The notes: generated by a model from the letters alone, not told the origin. 35,690 bases of DNA from Nitrospirota bacterium (GCA_021814475.1 JAKAIE010000031.1:1-35690); one strand, 5' to 3'. Positions 16,123 through 24,007 are shown, counted from the stretch's first letter. Translations and numbers: made by a program.

Positions 16123-16875
16123 CTACTTTCCGCCCTTCGCCTGGTTGGCCACTCTTTCGGCCGCCTTCCGGATCTCCTCGGGATCGCCGAGGTAGTAGTT
16201 TTTGATCGGCTTGAGGTTCTCGTCGAGCTCGTAGACGAGCGGAATCCCGGTCGGGATATTCAGTTTCAGGATCTCCTCATTCGAGATGTTGTCCAGATAT
16301 TTCACAAGGGCCCTCAGAGAGTTGCCATGCGCCGTGATGAGAACCTTTCTTCCCGAACGGATCATCGGCACTATATTCTTCTCCCAGTAAGGAACACACC
16401 TGGCGATAGTCTCTTTCAGGCTTTCGGTCAGGGGCAGGTCCTTTTCCGCAAGGTTCTTATACCTCGGGTCATGACCGGGATAACGGTCGTCGTCCTTTGT
16501 GAGAGGAGGAGGCGGGATATCAAAGCTGCGTCTCCAGATCAGAATCTGTTCATCCCCGTATTTCGCGGCGGTCTCGGCCTTGTTCAGGCCCTGCAGAGCC
16601 CCGTAGTGGCGCTCGTTCAGCTCCCAGGCCCGGATGACAGGGATCCATAAAAGATCCATCTCGTCCGTCACGTGCCAGAGAGTCCGGATCGCCCTTTTGA
16701 GCACCGAGGTGAAGGCGACATCAAAGGCAAAGCCGTTTTCCTTCAGCAGCCTGCCCGCGGCCTTCGCCTCATCGATCCCTTTCTCACTAAGGTCCACGTC
16801 GGTCCAGCCGGTAAATTTATTCTCCTTGTTCCAGGTGCTTTCACCATGCCTGAGAAGTACAAGTTTCGTCATCAT
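16123..16875 (-). CDS. gpmA: 2,3-bisphosphoglycerate-dependent phosphoglycerate mutase
   Basis: 250 residues, the standard length. [20 protein letters not shown] holds the phospho-histidine (RHGE), followed by DVDLSEKG, the second catalytic pair [15 protein letters not shown] and [15 protein letters not shown]. It interconverts 2- and 3-phosphoglycerate in glycolysis and gluconeogenesis in the cytoplasm. RBS AAGGA is 5 bases before ATG 16875 (ATG 16872 is an equal alternative). First gene of a likely gpmA-dus-DUF6498 transcription unit. Confidence 0.96.
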   Translation of the reverse strand: MMTKLVLLRHGESTWNKENKFTGWTDVDLSEKGIDEAKAAGRLLKENGFAFDVAFTSVLKRAIRTLWHVTDEMDLLWIPVIRAWELNERHYGALQGLNKAETAAKYGDEQILIWRRSFDIPPPPLTKDDDRYPGHDPRYKNLAEKDLPLTESLKETIARCVPYWEKNIVPMIRSGRKVLITAHGNSLRALVKYLDNISNEEILKLNIPTGIPLVYELDENLKPIKNYYLGDPEEIRKAAERVANQAKGGK

Positions 16876-16948
16876 CCGCTTCCTTTCACAGATAAGAATT
16901 GAGGTCTGTAATAATAATAAAAAAGGTCTCCTGCTGTATAGGCCAATC

Positions 16949-18430
16949 CTATTTCGAAAGTTCCTGCTCGGACCACCTGACAGGGAAGCTGAGGGTGAAG
17001 GTCGTACCCTTGCCAGGTTCGCTCACGACCCAGATATCTCCCTTATGCTCCTCGACGATCTGCCTGGCAAGAGGCAGACCGAGTCCGATTCGCTGCTTTT
17101 TGGAACTGAAAAAGAGGTTGAAGATCTTCGGCAGATCCTCCGGAGGGATGCCGACACCATTGTCTTTCACCTCCAGCAGGACATGGTCGTCCGCCGACGA
17201 GGTGGTGATAACAACCTCGCCGTACTCCGCAACCGATTCCACTGCGTTCCTGAGGATATGGAGGATGACGACGCGCAGCATCTGCCTGCTGGCCATGCAG
17301 GTCTTAGGGTCGGAAGAGAGGTTCAGCATAATGTGAATGTTCTTCGACCTCCTGTCGGCGTCGATGAGAGGCAGTACGCTCGTGACAATCTCGTTGAGGT
17401 CTTCGAGTTTGAAGAACGCCCGTTTCTTTTTGAGAACAGCCTCGTAGTCCCTGACGATCGAATCGAGCTTCCCGGCCTCGGCCACTATCTCCCCGATCCT
17501 CTCCCTGAGCTGGTCCGAGAGGGCTTCCTTCCTCAGGATCCGGCTGAAGGTCGCGGCAATCGTCGTCGCCGGGTTACGCACCCTGTCCGCCACGCTCAGC
17601 GCGATGAGGTTCATCGTCCGCTCGCTGATGATCGACTCCATGTCCTGGTTGAGGTTCATCAACTCCAGATTGGTGTCCTCGATACGCTGCCGGTCGTCCT
17701 CAATCCGGTTATACAGACCCGAAAAACGCCTGATGACGATCGCCAGGATGAGAGCGCCGAAGAGCATGTACACTCCGGCAAACAGCGCGGTAATCTTCCG
17801 GGCCTCGGCTAGGGGAACTCTAACCGGGATATAGACGAACGTCGCGTCGAGGAGATCGCCGACCCTGGCATGAAAACCCCTTTTGTCCCCGTATCTCTCC
17901 CTGAACTCGGCAGGGGCGTCCGCGGGATTCCCGTGGCACTTCAGGCAGTCCGCGGTAAAAGGGTCTCCGGCCTTCGCAATGCTGTAAAGCTCGACGCCGC
18001 CCCGCGTCCTGAAACCGCTCCATTCCCTGAGAGTCCTGTCCCCGGCAAAACGTCTGATGATACCCTTTTCGAAATCATCCGCCTCGTTCATGGGGTTCGT
18101 CGGGTTGAGCGAGGCATTCTTGTATTCGTAGTTCGGCATTTCCATCTGAACCTTTGCCGCGACGCGCGACGCGGTAAAGGAACGCGACATGCCCTGCACG
18201 ATAAATCTTCCCGGCATCTCCCGGTAAAAAACCGGCCTCAACTCCTCGGATACGTAATGTTTGACCGCACCGACGGTCGCCAGATAGAGACGTCCTGTAA
18301 TGTTCACCTCCCTGACGGCGTTCTGTCTGAGGACAACAAAGCAGATAAGCACAACGAGCGGGATCGAGACGGCGTATATCCCTATCAAAAGCAGGCTGAA
18401 TCTCTTTTTCGGACCGAGTTCCCTCACCAT
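16949..18430 (-). CDS. haem-c DUF3365 sensor kinase lacking the H-box histidine
   Basis: 493 residues from ATG 18430 (AAGGGG 7 bases upstream; the frame opens at 18457 and residue numbers below count from there). It has TM1 about 20-43 and a periplasmic Tll0287/DUF3365 domain about 50-215 with [14 protein letters not shown] and the haem-c site DCLKCHG (Cys171, Cys174, His175). TM2 is about 222-243, then a coiled coil, a HisKA-like helical pair, and a complete ATPase domain (N-box Asn404, DNGVGI 432-437, [17 protein letters not shown]). In the H-box the sequence is [10 protein letters not shown]: Asp291 occupies the place of the phospho-acceptor His, although the following RNP is conserved. 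ATP binding looks intact; autophosphorylation on the usual residue is not possible. Divergent from rluD. Confidence 0.88.
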   Translation of the reverse strand: MVRELGPKKRFSLLLIGIYAVSIPLVVLICFVVLRQNAVREVNITGRLYLATVGAVKHYVSEELRPVFYREMPGRFIVQGMSRSFTASRVAAKVQMEMPNYEYKNASLNPTNPMNEADDFEKGIIRRFAGDRTLREWSGFRTRGGVELYSIAKAGDPFTADCLKCHGNPADAPAEFRERYGDKRGFHARVGDLLDATFVYIPVRVPLAEARKITALFAGVYMLFGALILAIVIRRFSGLYNRIEDDRQRIEDTNLELMNLNQDMESIISERTMNLIALSVADRVRNPATTIAATFSRILRKEALSDQLRERIGEIVAEAGKLDSIVRDYEAVLKKKRAFFKLEDLNEIVTSVLPLIDADRRSKNIHIMLNLSSDPKTCMASRQMLRVVILHILRNAVESVAEYGEVVITTSSADDHVLLEVKDNGVGIPPEDLPKIFNLFFSSKKQRIGLGLPLARQIVEEHKGDIWVVSEPGKGTTFTLSFPVRWSEQELSK

Positions 18431-18502
18431 CCCGGAGCCCCTTGTATTGTGGTACATGCACCATGCATGATATCTACGTTATTATATACAAGTCCGGTAC
18501 AT

Positions 18503-19456
18503 ATGCATAGACAACAGGAAGACAGCGGCCGAATGGCCTACGCCGTGATTCCCGATACGGAGGGGAAGAGGATCGATATCCAGGCATCCGAACTGTCGGG
18601 GATGACCCGTTCCCGCATCCAGACCCTCATTGAATCCGGACTCCTCACTGTGAACGGCTCTGTCCCGAAGCCCAATTACAAGACCAGGACCGGCGACGAG
18701 ATCCTGATCACTCTCCCTGAGGAGACCGGCGAACTCATTCCCGAGAATATCCCCCTGGATGTCCTCTTCATGGATGATGCCCTCATCGTCGTGAACAAGC
18801 CCCCCGGTATGGTCGTCTACCCCTCTGTCGGTCACGAAGGCGGCACTCTGATGAACGCGATAGCCTTTCATGCGGGGAGACTGGCCTCTGTCGGCGGCCC
18901 TCTCCGCCCCGGCATAGTCCACCGTATCGACAAGGATACCTCGGGCGTCATGATCGTCGCACTGGACGACACCGCCTATTACAACCTGGTGGCGCAGTTC
19001 AAGGACCGGTCGATCTTCAGAAAATATCTGACCCTCATTTACGGCGACATGAAGACGAACAGTGGTGAGATCAGCCTGAAGATAGGTCGCTCGGAGACCG
19101 ACAGGAAAAAGATGTCGACGCGCGTGCGGGACGGGAAAGAGGCATTGACCCGCTGGGTCGTCGTCGAACGATATCCCGGGGCCACGCTGATCGAAGCGAA
19201 GCTCGGGACCGGGAGGACCCATCAGATCAGGGTCCATTTCTCCTCGGTCGGTCATCCGGTCCTGGGGGATACGACGTACGGGAAGAAAACCGCACTCATG
19301 GTACGGGGCAGGAAGGTACTCTTCCCGAGACAGATGCTTCATGCGGAGGTGCTCGGCTTCACACACCCGATCACCGGGGCCTATATGGAATTCAGACGCG
19401 AGATGCCGGAAGATATGAGAGAAGCGATCCGTCAACTACGCACAAAGGAGGACTAA
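18503..19456 (+). CDS. rluD: RluA-family 23S rRNA pseudouridine synthase
   Basis: 317 residues from ATG 18503; ATG 18533 (AGGAAG about 11 bases upstream) is an alternative giving 307. N-terminal S4 domain (GKRIDIQASELSGMTRSRIQ, GLLTVNGSVPKPNYKTRTGD), then the catalytic domain with LIVVNKPPGMVVYPSVGHEG, catalytic Asp in HRIDKDTSG, RKYLTLIYG and GRTHQIRVHFSSVGHPVLGD. RluD modifies helix 69 uridines in most bacteria; the D-type assignment rests on S4 plus overall pattern. The frame extends far upstream only as an antisense shadow of the sensor kinase. It is followed after 3 bases by the nitroreductase gene. Confidence 0.92.
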   Translation: MHRQQEDSGRMAYAVIPDTEGKRIDIQASELSGMTRSRIQTLIESGLLTVNGSVPKPNYKTRTGDEILITLPEETGELIPENIPLDVLFMDDALIVVNKPPGMVVYPSVGHEGGTLMNAIAFHAGRLASVGGPLRPGIVHRIDKDTSGVMIVALDDTAYYNLVAQFKDRSIFRKYLTLIYGDMKTNSGEISLKIGRSETDRKKMSTRVRDGKEALTRWVVVERYPGATLIEAKLGTGRTHQIRVHFSSVGHPVLGDTTYGKKTALMVRGRKVLFPRQMLHAEVLGFTHPITGAYMEFRREMPEDMREAIRQLRTKED

Positions 19457-19459
19457 AAG

Positions 19460-20020
19460 ATGGAACTGTTCGAGGCGATCAGAAACAGGAGAAGCGTCAG
19501 GAGGTTCAGCGACCGTCCCGTGGAAGACGAAAAACTGCAGGCCCTGCTTGAGGCGGTCAGGATGTCTCCGTCGTGGGCGAACATGCAGTGCTGGAGGTTT
19601 GTGGTGGTCAGGGACGTCAGGACAAGGGAGACGATAAGCGAGCTCTCCTATGTCGAGTCGTTCTTTGCGCCGAAGGGGTATAAGGTCAACCCTTCAAAGA
19701 AGGGGCTTGCCGAGGCCCCGGTGGTCATCGTCGCCTGCGCCGACCCGTCCCAGTCGGGTGTGATCTGGGACCAGCAGTACTACCTGACGGACACAGGCAT
19801 CGCATCCCAGACGCTGATGCTTGCGGCACACGGCCTGGGGCTCGGCACGGTCTTCGTCGGGGTATTCGATGACCCGAAGCTTCGCGGCCTTCTGAATATC
19901 CCGCCCGGTATCAGGATCGTCGGCCTTTTCCCTGTGGGGTATCCCCTGGATGAGACGAAAAAAGAGGGCCCTCCGAGAAAACCTATGTCCGAGATCGTAT
20001 TTTCCGAAAAATGGGGATAA
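19460..20020 (+). CDS. nitroreductase-family FMN oxidoreductase
   Basis: 186 residues. [20 protein letters not shown] is the N-terminal FMN-binding motif, with [15 protein letters not shown], then the dimer-interface and second FMN region ([30 protein letters not shown]). Short form of the family, of the kind seen in anaerobes; substrate unknown (quinones, nitro-compounds or flavin). RBS GGAGG lies 8 bases before the ATG and overlaps the end of rluD, so both are one unit. Confidence 0.92.
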   Translation: MELFEAIRNRRSVRRFSDRPVEDEKLQALLEAVRMSPSWANMQCWRFVVVRDVRTRETISELSYVESFFAPKGYKVNPSKKGLAEAPVVIVACADPSQSGVIWDQQYYLTDTGIASQTLMLAAHGLGLGTVFVGVFDDPKLRGLLNIPPGIRIVGLFPVGYPLDETKKEGPPRKPMSEIVFSEKWG

Positions 20021-20228
20021 GGTGAACCCAATAAAGGAGGAGACAGAGGCTGGGACGGACACCTCTCAAACAGACTGCATCGACATAATATCCAGATGGC
20101 ACGCGTCCGGGAGAATATGAGTGTCGGAGTACAGATACATGTACGTTTGAATACCCCTCGCCTTTTTTCAGGGTGTCGGCATTCTGTTTGTTCGGCATCC
20201 ATCCCCGCCTCTGCCGATCGTCCGAATT

Positions 20229-20262
20229 CCCTCCCCTTGCGGTAAGGAGAGGCCAGGAGGGG
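20229..20262. repeat. C-rich/G-rich intergenic repeat, copy 1 (left of rsmE)
   Basis: CCCTCCCCTT, GCGGT, AAGGAGAGG, CC, AGGAGGGG: an imperfect stem-loop plus a second G-run, similar in order to 21004-21041 on the other side of rsmE. The last G-run doubles as the Shine-Dalgarno of a tiny frame that overlaps the rsmE start. Such C-run/GGTAAGG/G-run blocks look like dispersed intergenic repeats. The rest of the 20021-20264 gap holds no gene I can support. Confidence 0.4.
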
Positions 20263-20287
20263 TTATGAGAAAGGCATGTGGCATACA

Positions 20288-20995
20288 ATGAACCTTATCC
20301 TGTTATTTCCCGGAGACTTCACCGGCGACGGCAAAGTGCTTCTCACTGGCAGGCGCGCAGAGCATATTCTGGAGGTCCATCGGTCGAAGGCCGGAGACGA
20401 ATTGACAGTGGGTCTCGCGGGAGGGAATATCGGAAGAGGGAGAATCCTCGATCTCGCCGGTGGTTCGGCAGAACTGGCTGTCCAGCTGACACAGGCCCCG
20501 CCTGAACCCGTTTCAGCAGATCTCATCCTCGCCCTGCCCCGTCCGAAGGTTCTCAGAAGGGTCCTGCAGACAATCACGACGCTGGGCGTCAAGAGGATAT
20601 ACCTGATCAACGCGTGCAGAGTAGAGAAGAGCTACTGGTCCAGCCCCTTCCTGAGTGAGGAGAGCATACGGGAGCAACTTATCATCGGTCTCGAACAGGC
20701 AAGGGATACCATGATGCCCGAGGTCATGCTCAGGCCCCTCTTCAAACCCTTTGTCGAAGATGAACTGCCGGGTATCATCTCAGGAACAACCTCGCTTGTT
20801 GCTCATCCGGGGGCGGCACTGGAATGTCCCAGAAATGTATCCGGAAGCATTACCCTGGCCATCGGGCCTGAAGGCGGGTTTGTTCAGTATGAGATAGACA
20901 GGCTCCGGGGGATCGGGTTCACACCGATACATATGGGTGAGAGAATACTCAGGGTCGAAGCAGCGGTGCCAGCCCTGTTGTCGAGAATCTGCTGA
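20288..20995 (+). CDS. rsmE: 16S rRNA m3U1498 methyltransferase
   Basis: 235 residues from ATG 20288 (MNLILLFPGDF, as in homologs); ATG 20276 is in frame upstream. N-terminal PUA-like part (GRRAEHILEVHRSKAGDELT) and C-terminal SPOUT knot with LALPRPKVLRRVLQTITTLG, ITLAIGPEGGF and GERILRVEAAVPALLSRI, the SAM-binding knot. It methylates U1498 in the decoding region. The start overlaps (ATGA) the stop of a nine-codon frame at 20265-20291 that has a strong GGAGGGG RBS, so initiation is probably coupled. It converges on nifU. Confidence 0.94.
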   Translation: MNLILLFPGDFTGDGKVLLTGRRAEHILEVHRSKAGDELTVGLAGGNIGRGRILDLAGGSAELAVQLTQAPPEPVSADLILALPRPKVLRRVLQTITTLGVKRIYLINACRVEKSYWSSPFLSEESIREQLIIGLEQARDTMMPEVMLRPLFKPFVEDELPGIISGTTSLVAHPGAALECPRNVSGSITLAIGPEGGFVQYEIDRLRGIGFTPIHMGERILRVEAAVPALLSRIC

Positions 20996-21003
20996 AATAA
21001 CCA

Positions 21004-21041
21004 ACCCCCTCTTGGGGTAAGAGGGGGTCAGTGGGGGATAC
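21004..21041. repeat. hairpin-forming intergenic repeat, copy 2 (between rsmE and nifU)
   Basis: A perfect 10-bp stem (ACCCCCTCTT 21004-21013, AAGAGGGGGT 21019-21028) with loop GGGGT, followed by AGTGGGGGAT. It sits 9 bases after rsmE and 24 bases before the nifU stop (convergent genes), so it may act as a two-way transcription stop although T-runs are weak on both sides. It shares its plan with copy 1 on the other side of rsmE. Confidence 0.5.
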
Positions 21042-21051
21042 TCGGATATAT

Positions 21052-21423
21052 CTATTCCTTATGTCTGCTGCGGTAATCCTCGATCGCCTTTTTCAGTGCG
21101 TCGGCTCCAAGGTTCGAGCAATGCATCTTCTGCGGCGGAAGCCCTCCGAGCTCGTTTGCCACAGCCTCCTTCGACAGGGAGAGCGCCTCGTCGAGAGTCT
21201 TGCCCTTCACCATCTCGGTCACCATGCTGCTGACCGCAATCGCCGCGCCGCACCCGAAGGTCTTGAACTTGGCATCGGTGATGATGCCGTCCTTGACCTT
21301 GATGTATATCTTCATCGCGTCGCCGCAGGTCGGATTACCCTCCTGTCCCACCCCGTCCGCATCCGGCATATCTCCGACGTTCCTCGGGTTCGTAAAATGG
21401 TCCATCACTTTTTCGCTGTACAT
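21052..21423 (-). CDS. nifU: IscU/NifU-type Fe-S cluster scaffold
   Basis: 123 residues from ATG 21423 (AGAGGA close upstream); ATG 21435 is a coupled alternative. It has MYSEKVMDHFTNPRNVG, the three ligand cysteines Cys33 (PTCGDAMK, with the Asp at 35 that labilises the cluster), Cys58 (FGCGAAIA) and Cys102 (KMHCSNLG). The HscA-binding LPPVK motif of IscU is replaced by LPPQK, as expected where no HscAB system is present. It builds Fe-S clusters from sulfur supplied by the desulfurase encoded upstream in the same operon. Confidence 0.95.
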   Translation of the reverse strand: MYSEKVMDHFTNPRNVGDMPDADGVGQEGNPTCGDAMKIYIKVKDGIITDAKFKTFGCGAAIAVSSMVTEMVKGKTLDEALSLSKEAVANELGGLPPQKMHCSNLGADALKKAIEDYRSRHKE

Positions 21424-21482
21424 AGTTCCTCTCATCCCGGCCTGTCAGGGACCGCCGGCATGCTCCTTTCCTCTGCGTCATA

Positions 21483-21503
21483 GTCCGGCGCGGAGCGCCG
21501 GAC
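21483..21503. promoter_or_regulatory. perfect 9-bp stem-loop between cheX-like gene and nifU
   Basis: GTCCGGCGC (21483-21491), GGA loop, GCGCCGGAC (21495-21503): a very stable hairpin in the 116-base gap before nifU. No T-run follows on either strand, so a plain intrinsic terminator is unlikely; an RNA processing or stability element that sets nifU level relative to upstream genes is possible. Confidence 0.45.
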
Positions 21504-21539
21504 ACTGTGTCTACTATATTTTACCATGCTGCCTGATGC

Positions 21540-22004
21540 CTATTCGTCAAAACAGATCTCGACGAAAAAGTCTCCCGCCATCGTCGAGAAGGGGATACAG
21601 ATGATCGAACCGCTTGTCCTGTGAGAGATGATATGCGCCTTCCCGATGATCGTCGACGGGATCGCCATCTCGAACCTGTAACCGTCCTCCGAGAGTATCC
21701 TCTTGGCGCCGCCTGTCACCATATTCGTTATCTCTCCGACGCAATCCGCAACCGCATCGTCGACCTGCTTCAGCTCTTCGCCGAGCATCCGGGATGCGAT
21801 GTACAGGATCGCGGACTCGGTAAAGGTGATCGCTAGGCTTCCCCTGGCCCGCTCCCCCGCCATCCCGATGATACCGGTTACGTCTCCCTTTGCACAGCCG
21901 TCCTGCTTCAGAAAAGGCCTGCCGGGCGTGGCCTCGGTCTTCGCCATCGTCGCCATCACCTTGATGATGCTCTCCAGAAACGGATTAACGAACTCAACTC
22001 TCAC
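21540..22004 (-). CDS. CheX-like phosphatase-domain protein
   Basis: 154 residues from GTG 22004 (GGAAGG about 10 bases upstream; the frame opens earlier inside nifS at 22088). The start VRVEFVNPFLESIIKVMATM and the rest match CheX/CheC-type proteins: GDVTGIIGMAGERARGSLAI, SRMLGEE, and the phosphatase signature E-x2-N in VGEITNMVTGGAKR (Glu91, Asn94). The motif is complete, so CheY-P-type dephosphorylation is plausible. It starts 17 bases after nifS and lies between nifS and nifU, an unexpected place for a chemotaxis protein; the chemoreceptor at 29477 is the only other chemotaxis gene in the window. Confidence 0.85.
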   Translation of the reverse strand: MRVEFVNPFLESIIKVMATMAKTEATPGRPFLKQDGCAKGDVTGIIGMAGERARGSLAITFTESAILYIASRMLGEELKQVDDAVADCVGEITNMVTGGAKRILSEDGYRFEMAIPSTIIGKAHIISHRTSGSIICIPFSTMAGDFFVEICFDE

Positions 22005-22012
22005 TGTGAGAG
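21998..22012. promoter_or_regulatory. perfect palindrome over cheX-like start codon
   Basis: A 15-base palindrome CTCTCAC-T-GTGAGAG spans the GTG start of the cheX-like gene. In mRNA it would form a 7-bp hairpin hiding the start codon just after the RBS; as DNA it could be an operator. It may tune translation of this gene within the operon. Confidence 0.35.
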
Positions 22013-22020
22013 GACCTTCC

Positions 22021-23217
22021 TCAGGGGAGCTTGCACTCGCCGGCCTCGTCCCTGTCTCCCCATCCCTGTGCATAGGGCGATATCTCACGAAGCCGCTTAA
22101 TCACCGCCGGGAATTCGGTCACGAGGTGATCGACGTCTTCGGGGGCATTCCCCATGCCGAGGCTGAAGACGATAGAGCCCTGGGCCAACCCCGAAGGTAT
22201 CCCCATTGCAAGAAGGACCGGAGACGCCTTCAGAGCCTTGGACGAGCAGGCCGAGCCGCTGGCCGAAAAGACGCCCTTGGCCGAAAGGAGAAGGAGCATC
22301 GCCTCGCCCTCTATGAACTCGACGCAGAAACTGGCGTGTGCAGGAAGCCTGTTCTGACGGTCGCCTGTCAGGACAACATTTTCGACGCCCGCCATCGTGT
22401 CGATGATCCTGTCGCGCAGAGGCCGGAGGTATTCGATCCTCTTTCCGAGTTCCGCTTTCGCGATCTCCGCGGCCTTGCCCATACCTACGATCGCGGGAAC
22501 ATTCTCGGTCCCCGCCCGCCGCCCGGACTCCTGGATGCCGCCGTAGATGAGCGGAACGATGCGCATGCCCTGTTTGACGAAGAGTGCAGCCGCGCCCTTC
22601 GGCCCATAGAACTGATGCGCCGTCATCGTCAGCAGATCGACCCCGAGGTCCTGCACATCGACCGGGATATTCCCTGTCGTCGCCACCGCATCCGTATGCA
22701 CGATGACATTCCTCTCCTTCGCCACCTTGACGATCTCCTTGATCGGTTCTATCGTTCCGACTTCGCTGCTTGCGTGCGTCACGGAGATCAGCGTCGTCTG
22801 ATCGGTGATCGATTTCTTCACCGTATCGGGATCGACAAGCCCTTTTTTGTCCACCGGCAGGTAGGTGACCGCAAAACCGCTCTTCTCCAGAAACCGGGCA
22901 GTATTGAGTATGGAATGATGTTCCATGCGGGAGACGAGAATATGCTTGCCTTCGTTCTGCCGGGCCAGGGCGATGCCCCTGAGCGCGAAGTTGTTCGCCT
23001 CCGCGCCGTTGGCGGTGAAGATGATCTCCGCCGCCTTCGCGTTGACGAGGCCGGCCACCTTCTCCCTCGCCTCCTCGATGGCATTCTTCGCCCTCGCCCC
23101 GTATTCATAGACGGACAGCGGATTGCCGAACTCCTCCTTGAAATACGGCATCATCGCATCGAGGACTGCCGGGTCCAGAGGATTCGTCGCCACATGGTCA
23201 AAATACAGTTTCTTCAT
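22021..23217 (-). CDS. nifS: NifS/IscS-like cysteine desulfurase, PLP-lysine replaced by Gln
   Basis: 398 residues from ATG 23217 (GAGG 5 bases upstream, overlapping the tusA-like stop); GTG 23223 is an alternative and residue numbers here count from it. Class-V aminotransferase fold is clear: EFGNPLSVYEYGARAK, ANGAEANN, MEHHSILN (His102 stacks on PLP), SEVGTIEPI, HTDAVAT, GGIQESGRRAGTENVP and active-site loop SASGSACSSKALKASPVLLA with catalytic Cys326. At the Schiff-base position the sequence is TAHQFYGPKG: Gln204 (codon CAG) where family members have Lys. The usual DNAATT is DHVATN and the PLP-contacting Gln is Ala181. Operon context (rrf2, tusA-like, nifU) supports sulfur delivery to Fe-S clusters, but the chemistry needs another lysine or a different role. 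Confidence 0.88.
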   Translation of the reverse strand: MKKLYFDHVATNPLDPAVLDAMMPYFKEEFGNPLSVYEYGARAKNAIEEAREKVAGLVNAKAAEIIFTANGAEANNFALRGIALARQNEGKHILVSRMEHHSILNTARFLEKSGFAVTYLPVDKKGLVDPDTVKKSITDQTTLISVTHASSEVGTIEPIKEIVKVAKERNVIVHTDAVATTGNIPVDVQDLGVDLLTMTAHQFYGPKGAAALFVKQGMRIVPLIYGGIQESGRRAGTENVPAIVGMGKAAEIAKAELGKRIEYLRPLRDRIIDTMAGVENVVLTGDRQNRLPAHASFCVEFIEGEAMLLLLSAKGVFSASGSACSSKALKASPVLLAMGIPSGLAQGSIVFSLGMGNAPEDVDHLVTEFPAVIKRLREISPYAQGWGDRDEAGECKLP

Positions 23218-23219
23218 AG

Positions 23220-23471
23220 TCACCTCGCATGTTTCTTGATATAAAATTTGTAGAAATCAGGCGTCTCATCGATGCCGAGAAATTCATTTCCGGTCTTCTC
23301 GCACCATGCCGGGATGTCCTCAAGCGCACCGTCATAGTCTGTCATGATCTCGAGTATCTGGCCCGGCTCGAGCTCCTTGATCTGCTCCTCCAGTTTCAGA
23401 AGATGCATCGGGCACATCATATAGACGATGTCCGTTGTCACGTCCGGCTTTACACCATGAACAAACTTCAT
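23220..23471 (-). CDS. TusA-family sulfur carrier
   Basis: 83 residues. TusA-like fold with the sulfur-accepting Cys20 in YMMCPMHLLKLEEQIKEL (variant of the CPxP motif, with Met-His for the second part), then QILEIMTDYDGALEDIPAWC and NEFLGIDE. The ATG overlaps the rrf2 stop by 4 bases and the stop overlaps the nifS RBS, so it is co-translated with both. It probably receives persulfide from the desulfurase encoded next door and passes it on. Confidence 0.9.
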   Translation of the reverse strand: MKFVHGVKPDVTTDIVYMMCPMHLLKLEEQIKELEPGQILEIMTDYDGALEDIPAWCEKTGNEFLGIDETPDFYKFYIKKHAR

Positions 23472-23953
23472 GATACCCGTCGTACCCTGGCGCGGTCCTT
23501 CGCCGCCGCGTCCCTGCCCCCTTCCCTGACTTTAACCGGAATGAACTCCTTGCCCTCCAGGAGGTCGCGGAGCGTCATGCTGTTCAGGAACGCCTCGATA
23601 TTCTCACCGAGCGCCTTCCAAAGCAGATGCGTCACGCAGCCGTCCACCCGCATGCAGCCTTCTTTCGGGTCCAGGCAAGAAGTGATCGCCACCGGCCCCT
23701 CCAGTTCGCGGAGTATCTGGCCGATGCTGACCTTATCTGCCGGGCGGCTCAGTACGTACCCTCCGCCGGGCCCCTTGACGCTGTTGATGATGCCGGCCTT
23801 CCGCAGCTGGTTCAGGATCTGTTCGAGGTAGGCCACGGACACATCCTGCCTTTCGGATATCTCCTTGATCGTGACAGGCCCCTCTCCGCAATTCCGTGCG
23901 ATCTCGAACATGGCGCGGACTCCATACTGCCCCTTTGTGGACAATTTCAGCAT
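23468..23953 (-). CDS. Rrf2/IscR-family regulator
   Basis: 161 residues. Winged-helix N-terminus MLKLSTKGQYGVRAMFEIAR, recognition region QDVSVAYLEQILNQLRKAGI, wing SVKGPGGGYVLSRP, then three cysteines Cys93, Cys100, Cys106 and His109 with the spacing of the IscR [2Fe-2S] ligand set. The C-terminal tail is basic. It heads the tusA-nifS-cheX-nifU operon and likely senses Fe-S status and represses its own promoter. There is no RBS before ATG 23953; the -10 ends only 5 bases upstream. Confidence 0.93.
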   Translation of the reverse strand: MLKLSTKGQYGVRAMFEIARNCGEGPVTIKEISERQDVSVAYLEQILNQLRKAGIINSVKGPGGGYVLSRPADKVSIGQILRELEGPVAITSCLDPKEGCMRVDGCVTHLLWKALGENIEAFLNSMTLRDLLEGKEFIPVKVREGGRDAAAKDRARVRRVS

Positions 23954-23958
23954 ATATA

Positions 23959-23987
23959 AATGTATAATAGTTTAGTATTCTTGTCAA
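23959..23987 (-). promoter_or_regulatory. promoter of rrf2 Fe-S operon with IscR-like operator
   Basis: Minus strand: perfect -35 TTGACA (23982-23987), 17-base spacer, -10 TACATT (23959-23964), then 5 bases to the rrf2 ATG, so the transcript would be leaderless. The stretch from ATACTTGAC through AATACTAAACTAT recalls IscR type-1 sites (ATA..TTGAC...ACT), consistent with autoregulation. The operator match is by eye. Confidence 0.55.
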
Positions 23988-24007
23988 GTATTATGGGACA
24001 AAATATT

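Noticed and set aside
16634-17812. 392-codon plus-strand frame opposite gpmA and the sensor kinase
   Set aside because: Crosses two clear genes on the other strand and shows no protein-like pattern.
17870-18502. Long N-terminal extension of the rluD-like frame
   Set aside because: Antisense to the sensor kinase; the S4 domain begins right after ATG 18503/18533.
20022-20120. 32-codon GTG frame right after the nitroreductase gene
   Set aside because: Spacing to the stop is suggestive and the peptide ends in a plausible helix, but there is no convincing RBS, no family and no other support.
21703-23244. 513-codon plus-strand frame opposite nifS and the cheX-like gene
   Set aside because: It lies antisense to recognisable genes, is Arg/His/Asp-rich with no domain pattern, and arises from GC-biased third positions.
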